Assembly: GCA_037349315.1 (NCBI GenBank)
Contig: JBAIAC010000027.1
Coordinates: 7,755,501-7,819,500, forward strand
Direction: 5' to 3'
Length of the DNA stretch: 64,000 nt
Origin: Chelydra serpentina
Lineage: Eukaryota > Chordata > Testudines > Chelydridae
The position numbers and the translations under genes are program-made. Below, in pieces: positions 60,901 to 64,000 of the stretch. The notes beneath the pieces were generated by a model. That model was given only the letters and a program-made list of their open reading frames with translations. It was not told the origin of the DNA and ran no database searches. The first letter of the stretch is position 1, and every line of letters begins with the position of its first letter.

Positions 60901-62539
60901 AGGGGGGTGATGGATGGCAGGAGAGAGATCACTTGATCATTACCTGTTAGGTCCACTCACTCCAGGTCACCTGGCATTGGCCACTGTCGGTGGACAGGAT
61001 ACTGGGCTGGATGGACCTTTGGTCTGACCCAGTACGGCCTTTCTTATGTTCTTATGTTATCCTTAGACTCCTCTCCTTAGGATGGCTGCATTAATACTCT
61101 CTGAAGTATGTTGCCTTGGTACCTGAGTGCCACTCTCATGGCCTCCCTGTTATGACCTGGATCTCATGCCAGATAGCAGCAGAATGCAACTGGAAACATA
61201 CTTGGGAACCACCTCCAACCCTTGGAGTCTAGTGTGATGGGCTGTTTGCAAGTCTGACTTACATCCCAGTCTGTCGAACATTTTCCTTAACAGAGAGTGC
61301 AGGATGGGGACAGCGGCTTCCACAGCTAACCTTCTTGATGACGTTGAAGGACACTCGTGTGGTAAGACAATGCTTGTTTCTGCTAGAGAGCAAGTCTCCA
61401 GCTGATTTGCCCACTGCTGTGGTGTGTGGGGGTATGTGACCCCAAATAGCAGGGGTTGCACACCAAAAATCAAGCTTCCTTCCTTGCAGATTCCTTCCTG
61501 CCTGTGACGCTAGTTGTTCGGAACCTGTTCCCTGAGTCGCCCTTTCCTAATGCAAAGAGCTAGCAGGCCTGGACCATCCCTGTGGCTAATGTAGAGTGAA
61601 ACAGGAATGGGGGAGCTCTCTCTGCACCAGGAATAGCATGGGGGAGCTCCCTCAAGCCAGAGACAGGATGAGGAGCTCCCCCACTTTTTAGCCAGGCTCC
61701 TCCCATCTCTCCATTTCAAACCCTGTACTGTACAATGGATACTTCTGCACCTGCGTGTTAACTCACCAAGGTATATGAAGAAGGTTTGGAGTGAGCAGGC
61801 CCTTCCTCCTGGTCCCCTTCTCCCATGTGTTCTGGCTGTCCAGCCCCCTGTTCTCTGTTAGTTCAGCTCCTCATCAGATGACGGGATCACCAAGTAAAAT
61901 GAAGTGGGGCCTCCTTCCCCAAGGGCCAGGAACACCCTCTGTAGGTTCGGGTGGGTAACACTCGCTGCGGCTTTGCAGCAGGCATGCGTAGATTTAACGG
62001 AAATGTAACCCATTGGTGAAAGGTTTTAGATCAGCAGCCCCGAGACCTGAAGTCCGCTATTTGTCTACAGGACAGCACGACAGCAGTAGCCTCTTCCCCT
62101 GACCCAGGAGAAGCACCACAAGGGGTGAGAGGGTGGTACAGTCTCCATAGCCCCTTCACACCAAGGCCCATCTGTTGAGGCAGCCAACCAAGGTGCTAGC
62201 TGCACAGATGGGCACTCATGCGTAGGAAATGGGCTGATACCCACCTACTAATTTCACATAGGACATCGAACTGACATCTAACTGTATGGCTTTGTTCACT
62301 ACCAGCCTGGGGCAGGTTTGAACCAAAGAGTGACCGTCACCCATATCCTTCTGCAATTCCCCGGCCCTTCCAGTCCCCTGACACTGCTGCAGCTTTGCCA
62401 CCCAGCTTGTTTAGAGACGGGAAAGGATCTCCTGAAGTTCTAACCACACAGGTCTGTCTCGTGCCTTTCAGATGAGGATTTCCAAGCAAGAAGGCAGCAG
62501 CTGCACGAGGAAGAGGAGAGGCCGAAAGAAGGACAATAA
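36707..62539 (+). CDS. CUEDC1: CUEDC1, CUE domain-containing protein 1 (whole gene span, nine coding exons)
   Basis: The gene encodes a 374-residue protein; the human orthologue is about 386. Exon joins are 36707-36997, 44001-44128, 49359-49485, 51647-51830, 55248-55331, 57564-57650, 59829-59920, 61298-61361 and 62472-62539. Every intron begins GT and ends AG, and the phases agree. Order in the protein: Ser-rich start (1-27), CUE domain (about 37-78) with MFP at 47-49 and Leu-Leu at 74-75, acidic linker, tandem PPxY motifs (113-121), proline-rich patch, a conserved NWNPPLLGNLPDDFLRI segment, a charged helical region (about 206-250), a basic cluster (about 316-326) and an acidic end. CUE domains bind ubiquitin in other proteins, whereas the cellular role of CUEDC1 is poorly defined. 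No signal peptide or membrane segment. The start follows the vertebrate MTSLFRRSSS beginning. Confidence 0.96.
37055..37275 (+). repeat. MIR-type SINE
   Basis: 'tcctgggttctgttatcggc', 'gtgtgacctcgggcaagcga', 'ttttcccacctgtacagtga', then the 'tgttttaaagcaccatgaca' core and 'tgaaagacactgtatta'. Confidence 0.7.
37280..37455. repeat. Short palindromic repeat
   Basis: 'ccaattcagcaaagcatttg' and 'gcatgtgagtagtcccactg', with partly complementary sequence downstream ('cattgacttcgcacacttaa'). A related copy lies at 51470-51575. Confidence 0.5.
38440..38640 (+). repeat. Probable tRNA-derived SINE remnant
   Basis: A B-box-like 'tggttcaatccctgg' at about 38520-38534 is preceded by tRNA-like sequence 'gatactcatgtttcaggtct'. 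No clear tail. It may be a diverged member of the class seen at 519-705. Confidence 0.4.
40285..40378 (+). repeat. MIR-type SINE fragment
   Basis: 'gcaggggactgggaattcat', 'tagctctgctactgacatca', 'gtgtgaccttgggcaaatca'. 5' half only. Confidence 0.6.
40380..40515. repeat. Short palindromic repeat
   Basis: 'cagatattgaaaggtattta' and 'aaatcccattgacagtcaat', similar to the sequences at 4045-4115 and just downstream of the Harbinger element at 24.86 kb. Family unknown. Confidence 0.4.
40519..41460. mobile_element. 942-bp non-autonomous Harbinger element
   Basis: The left end GCCCTGGTCTACACTACGA and the complement of the right end, GGGTATGTCTACACTACGA, are similar. The flanks are a perfect TTA duplication (40516-40518 and 41461-41463). 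Inside (about 40880-41030) are traces of the Myb-like gene (RAPAWTEREILDLIAVWGDE), comparable to WSNGEVLDLISVWEEE in the 4-kb element. The transposase part is missing, so movement would have needed another copy. Confidence 0.88.
41735..41936. mobile_element. Harbinger-like MITE fragment
   Basis: 'agtagtgcttcagcgaagat', 'ctctacctccccaagaggcg', 'gggggttaggtcggtttaac' and an end 'gggtagatcaggccttag'. It resembles the interiors of MITEs that share the TGTAGAC-type terminus. Left end not resolved. Confidence 0.5.
41937..42210. mobile_element. Second Harbinger-like MITE, adjacent
   Basis: Begins AGGGTATGTCTGGACTGCAG with 'gcgctacagcagtagcatgg', then 'gtcgttaggtggatgggaga' and 'tttttcacacctctgagtcc', 'aggttgacctaagtttta'. 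Related to the neighbour at 41735 and joined directly to it. Confidence 0.55.
43559..43737. mobile_element. 179-bp insertion with a perfect 12-bp target duplication
   Basis: TGATTTATTACA occurs directly on both sides (43547-43558 and 43738-43749). Inside, 43604-43644 and the complement of 43695-43735 agree at 38 of 41 positions, giving MITE-like inverted arms. However, the left arm is preceded by about 45 bases with no partner on the right. A 12-bp duplication fits target-primed retrotransposition better than a cut-and-paste DNA transposon. I do not know the family name. Confidence 0.85.
43800..43922. repeat. Short palindromic repeat
   Basis: Begins 'tgggcctgattctggtccca' and ends 'gagaggatcgggcc', giving inverted ends of the GGCC-GAT type. 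Lies 79 bases before coding exon 2. Confidence 0.55.
44001..44128 (+). CDS. CUEDC1: CUEDC1 coding exon 2 (tandem PPxY)
   Basis: Acceptor 'tttgtgtag' precedes ATTTTGGAGCGG, phase 0. Encodes residues 98-139 plus two bases of codon 140: ILERTLEPDSSDEEPPPVY, then SPPAYDMHVFDRQYPQAP and a proline-rich end. PPVY (113-116) and PPAY (118-121) are WW-domain ligand motifs. The donor is CCCAG|gtaaga at 44128/44129, phase 2. Confidence 0.95.
45530..46480 (+). mobile_element. Degenerate non-LTR retrotransposon relic (C-terminal part)
   Basis: At 46309-46390 the plus strand reads FWDCGAVLQTITHVVEVCP, matching the Cys-Gly-x-x-Gln-Thr-x-x-His-x5-Cys-Pro zinc-knuckle pattern found at the C-terminus of several LINE open reading frames. 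Upstream, many stops break the frame. Family and both ends uncertain. Confidence 0.5.
47710..47812 (+). repeat. MIR-type SINE tail
   Basis: 'tgttagctcttcaggacaag', 'cttgctttgtgtaaagcacc', 'acagatacataataaa'. Tail only. Confidence 0.5.
47950..48160 (+). mobile_element. CR1 LINE 3'-end fragment
   Basis: 'ttaggctgtggaatagcctc', 'cccaaggaaatggggtccag', 'tagataaatcattaggaaag' and 'cattctgtgattctggggaa' follow the CR1 3' order. Truncated, and the terminal octamer is degraded. Confidence 0.7.
49359..49485 (+). CDS. CUEDC1: CUEDC1 coding exon 3
   Basis: Acceptor 'gcctacag' then GATTGATGTC; the first G completes Arg140. Encodes IDVSNSSGPQVHRRYRNWN and the conserved PPLLGNLPDDFLRILPQQMD segment to Gln182. 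The donor is GTGCAG|gtggga at 49485/49486, phase 0. The central NWNPPLLGNLPDDFL stretch is strongly conserved in CUEDC1 proteins. Confidence 0.96.
49486..51646 (+). other. CUEDC1: CUEDC1 intron 3
   Basis: 2.2 kb, GT-AG, phase 0. The only repeat recognised is a short palindromic one at about 51470-51575. Confidence 0.85.
51470..51575. repeat. Short palindromic repeat
   Basis: 'ttgattcagcaaagcactta' on the left and 'caagtgctttgttgaatccc' on the right are inverted copies of each other, with 'cattgaagccattgggactt' between them. Confidence 0.65.
51647..51830 (+). CDS. CUEDC1: CUEDC1 coding exon 4 (central helical region)
   Basis: Acceptor 'cttgtccag' at 51646, then AGT TCA CAA in frame. A second AG follows at once (51647-51648), but using it would shift the frame. 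Encodes residues 183-243 plus one base: a variable Ser/Gly/Gln linker, then the conserved KWKQYLEDERIALFLQNEEF and MKELQRNRDFLLALER, likely long helices. The donor is AGAG|gtgata at 51830/51831, phase 1. Confidence 0.95.
51831..55247 (+). other. CUEDC1: CUEDC1 intron 4
   Basis: 3.4 kb. Contains a pure alternating pyrimidine-purine tract at 53441-53467 (TG, then CG, then CA) and a diverged short repeat at about 54565-54660. No further gene recognised. Confidence 0.85.
55248..55331 (+). CDS. CUEDC1: CUEDC1 coding exon 5
   Basis: Acceptor 'gtttttcag' then ATCGACTGAAG; with the preceding G it gives Asp244. Encodes DRLKYESKKSKSTSVAVSND, FSFSSVQP, and the first base of Gly272. The donor is CCAG|gtaatt at 55331/55332, phase 1. 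Confidence 0.95.
55332..57563 (+). other. CUEDC1: CUEDC1 intron 5
   Basis: 2.2 kb, with a MITE at 55.4-55.7 kb and a diverged short repeat beginning 'gggcctgattctgcagggcc' at about 56924-57000. Otherwise featureless. Confidence 0.85.
55441..55672. mobile_element. Harbinger-like MITE
   Basis: Left end 'gtaggtcttcgctggaaa' and right end, complemented, 'gatatgtctccactgcaaa' are similar. A poly(A) run lies at about 55459-55470. The interior carries self-complementary motifs such as 'accagcttgggttaaaatag'. Exact ends and duplication not resolved. Confidence 0.6.
57564..57650 (+). CDS. CUEDC1: CUEDC1 coding exon 6
   Basis: Acceptor 'ccatttcag' then GTGACATAGCC; with the preceding G it gives Gly272. 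Encodes GDIAPLTSESSSAVSEDALF then RDKLKHMGK and the first base of Ser301. SEDALFRDKLKHMGK is conserved in the family. The donor is AAAAT|gtgagt at 57650/57651, phase 1. Confidence 0.95.
57651..59828 (+). other. CUEDC1: CUEDC1 intron 6
   Basis: 2.2 kb. Contains a minus-strand SINE tail at 58.6 kb and a TG-rich microsatellite at about 57790-57812. No other feature recognised. Confidence 0.85.
58565..58695 (-). repeat. MIR-type SINE tail
   Basis: Plus strand: 'ttaataatatttgccttccc', 'agtacctgggagccccgtca', 'aagtgctgtacaaacacaga', 'gacagtccctgcccccaaaa', the complement of the SINE tail with its terminal TAATAA unit at the left. Confidence 0.7.
59829..59920 (+). CDS. CUEDC1: CUEDC1 coding exon 7 (basic cluster)
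   Basis: Acceptor 'cctttcag' then CTACACGC; with the preceding T it gives Ser301. Encodes STRKKLFELARAFSEKTKM then KKSKRKHLLKHQ, residues 301-331. The Lys/Arg-rich stretch around 316-326 could act as a nuclear-import or acidic-lipid contact site (inference). The donor is CACCAG|gtgtat at 59920/59921, phase 0. Confidence 0.95.
59921..61297 (+). other. CUEDC1: CUEDC1 intron 7
   Basis: 1.4 kb, containing a CR1 3' end at 60.66-61.06 kb only about 240 bases before the next exon. Confidence 0.85.
60655..61060 (+). mobile_element. CR1 LINE 3' end
   Basis: 'gtttaaaacaaataaaagga', 'agttcttcacacagtgcaca', 'aacctgtggaactccttgcc', 'ttggataaattcatggaggt', 'atactgggctggatggacct', 'ttggtctgacccagtacggc' and a terminal 'cttatgttcttatgtt' microrepeat at about 61040-61058. 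Only the 3' part is present, as usual for CR1 insertions. Confidence 0.88.
61298..61361 (+). CDS. CUEDC1: CUEDC1 coding exon 8 (tandem-AG acceptor)
   Basis: Encodes CRMGTAASTANLLDDVEGHS then Cys352 and the first base of Asp353. The preceding sequence is 'ttttccttaacagagag'. Three AGs occur in a row (ending 61293, 61295 and 61297), and only the last keeps the frame with phase 0. The ASTANLLDDVEGH core matches other CUEDC1 proteins, but the first residues differ from the mammalian SLGAA start. The donor is TGTG|gtaaga at 61361/61362, phase 1. Confidence 0.88.
61362..62471 (+). other. CUEDC1: CUEDC1 intron 8
   Basis: 1.1 kb, GT-AG, phase 1. No repeat or gene recognised. Confidence 0.85.
62472..62539 (+). 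CDS. CUEDC1: CUEDC1 coding exon 9 (C-terminus and stop)
   Basis: Acceptor 'tgcctttcag' then ATGAGGATTTCC; with the preceding G it gives DEDFQARRQQLHEEEERPKE then GQ and TAA at 62537-62539. The DEDF start and EGQ end match other CUEDC1 proteins. The in-exon ATG is not an initiator. Directly after the stop, ATG|gtaaga at 62542/62543 looks like a splice donor. Confidence 0.95.
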
Positions 62540-63900
62540 ATGGTAAGAAGTGTTTGGGGGTAATGTGCCGCTAGTTACAGGAATCAGCTCAGCTATCCTG
62601 TTGCAAACCGCTCCCTCCTCCTCCCCCAATGAGTTGAGTGATGTAGATTAGACAATGGAGCCAATGGACAAAGTGCCAGCCTAAGAAAATGCAAAGGATC
62701 GGTTGCATGCTGTCATGGAGAAAACAAGTGGCTTGAGCTTTACCCTGGTGCGCCAATGCGAAGTTGAAACAGAGGGTATTGTCTTCCCTGCCTTTCACAG
62801 GATGGATTATTTCCTCTTGTTTCAGCTACAGCTGATAGCACTGGCCCCACAACATCCTTGATGACTTAGGGTGAAAATGACCAGGCCTCAGAGAGGATGT
62901 GTGGAGTTCTTTGTGCTGTGTTAAGGATCTAGGTAGGTCTTTGTGCATAAAGCCTTGCCACATGGGGCTTGCATTGGGGTGAATGTCACCCCCAAGGATT
63001 TATTCTGCCATTGCTGTACACACGTCTGCCCCTCCAGCCCCACTAATAGCTGCTGTGTGGATAGCAACAGGTACTTTGAAACTGGACAATTCTTCCCTGT
63101 TCTTTGCCCTCCATGGAGAATGTATGTGGGTGGACTCAGCATGAATTTACTGATGAAAACCATGCAGAGGCTCCAGTATTCATGCCTGCTTGTTCCTATG
63201 TATCAAGTTCAGTGGATCCTTATGGCTTGGTTAAAAAACATCCAGTGCACAGTGGCAGGCTTTTTTTCAGCACCATGAGTGAAGCAGCTTTGACTGAATA
63301 CACTTCTTCCTCTCCCCCTCCCTACCCTTCTCTTCTAGATCCCAGATCCATTGCCTGAACTGGGCTTTATTTGTTAAAGTCTTAATAAGAAGATGGCTGC
63401 AAAGAAAAAACTCCCCCCACTATCATCCTCTTCTGAAGTACAAGTATTAAAGTGAGGCACAATTTTTTTCTTCCCAGCGGGTTTGAAAACACCTCTTTCC
63501 TATCCAGCAAATCCAGCCAAAAATCAGCAGCTGATCTGAATTTTTCTCAGTCACTGCAGTGAAGATAACTGATTTCAAGCTTGTGGGAATAATGGCCGAT
63601 CCCCCACCCTCTTTGATATAAACATGGTTTGGATATGAATTAAAAACAATAATAACAGTAATACATTGAAAAGCTGGGCTCTGGCTTGCCCATTTTTAAA
63701 CATATCACTGTAGCAATCTGATGCAACTTTACGCACATAAAAAAGACCTGAAAAATGTTGTTTATTGTTGTTGTTACTAAGAGTTAATAAGCCAGGATCC
63801 AGATCAGGTAATAGGCAGGATAATGTAAATTGTCTTTTTAAAAAGAAAAGGCCTTCTCCCGGGCATCTCACATTGAATTAAACCTTTGCCTCAGGCAGTG
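62540..63900 (+). other. CUEDC1: CUEDC1 3' UTR region, probably spliced
   Basis: A donor-like gtaaga begins at 62543. Two good acceptors follow: 'cctcttgtttcag' ending 62825, and the stronger pyrimidine-rich 'cttctcttctag' ending 63338. The final non-coding exon would start at 62826 or 63339. Because the stop lies 3 bases from the junction, such splicing should not trigger nonsense-mediated decay. Poly(A)-signal-like ATTAAA occurs near 63448, and the 3' end is not certain. Confidence 0.55.
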
Positions 63901-64000
63901 ATAAAAATGCTTTGAACTAGACACCAAGTTAGGACCAGTTTCTCCTCCAATGTACCACTTTCTCTAGCTTTGTGCTGCTGCTCTGGTGATGATATGGTAC

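Overview
The window is vertebrate nuclear DNA, most likely from a cryptodiran turtle. The best evidence is a complete tRNA-headed, CR1-tailed SINE at 519-705, the composition described for the tortoise Pol III SINE. The surrounding repeats fit: CR1 LINE 3' ends, MIR-type SINEs, and many hAT and PIF/Harbinger elements. A crocodilian is the main alternative. There is no bacterial, plasmid or phage content.

I recognise one host gene: CUEDC1 (CUE domain-containing protein 1), on the + strand. Nine coding exons run from the ATG at 36707 to the TAA at 62539. All eight coding introns are GT-AG with matching phases, and the exons join into one open frame of 374 codons. The protein has an N-terminal CUE (ubiquitin-binding type) domain, two adjacent PPxY motifs, a conserved helical centre, and a basic then acidic C-terminus. 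The stop codon lies three bases before a probable 3'-UTR splice donor. The promoter and any upstream 5' non-coding exon were not found.

Layout. 1-36.6 kb is gene-poor (intergenic or 5' intron of CUEDC1) and holds mobile-element relics: a SINE, small MITEs, a 722-bp hAT-like element (6.7-7.4 kb), an L2-like LINE relic (8-9.3 kb), a nearly perfect 193-bp inverted repeat with a 1.2-kb spacer (14.2-15.8 kb), a complete 4.0-kb Harbinger transposon with two decayed convergent genes (20.8-24.8 kb), hAT elements at 30.6-32.1 kb, and a mirror-symmetric hAT derivative with an 8-bp target duplication (33.1-34.7 kb). 36.7-62.5 kb is CUEDC1, whose introns hold Harbinger MITEs (40.5-42.2 kb), a 179-bp insertion with a perfect 12-bp target duplication (43.6 kb), a LINE relic (45.5-46.5 kb) and CR1 3' ends (48 and 61 kb). 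62.5-64 kb is 3' UTR and flank.

I found no convincing new biological system. The items most worth a second look are the 193-bp inverted repeat, the mirror-image hAT element, the 12-bp-TSD insertion with internal inverted arms, and the splicing oddities at the 3' end of CUEDC1. Repeat boundaries are exact where terminal repeats and target duplications are visible, otherwise approximate (within about 20-50 bases).
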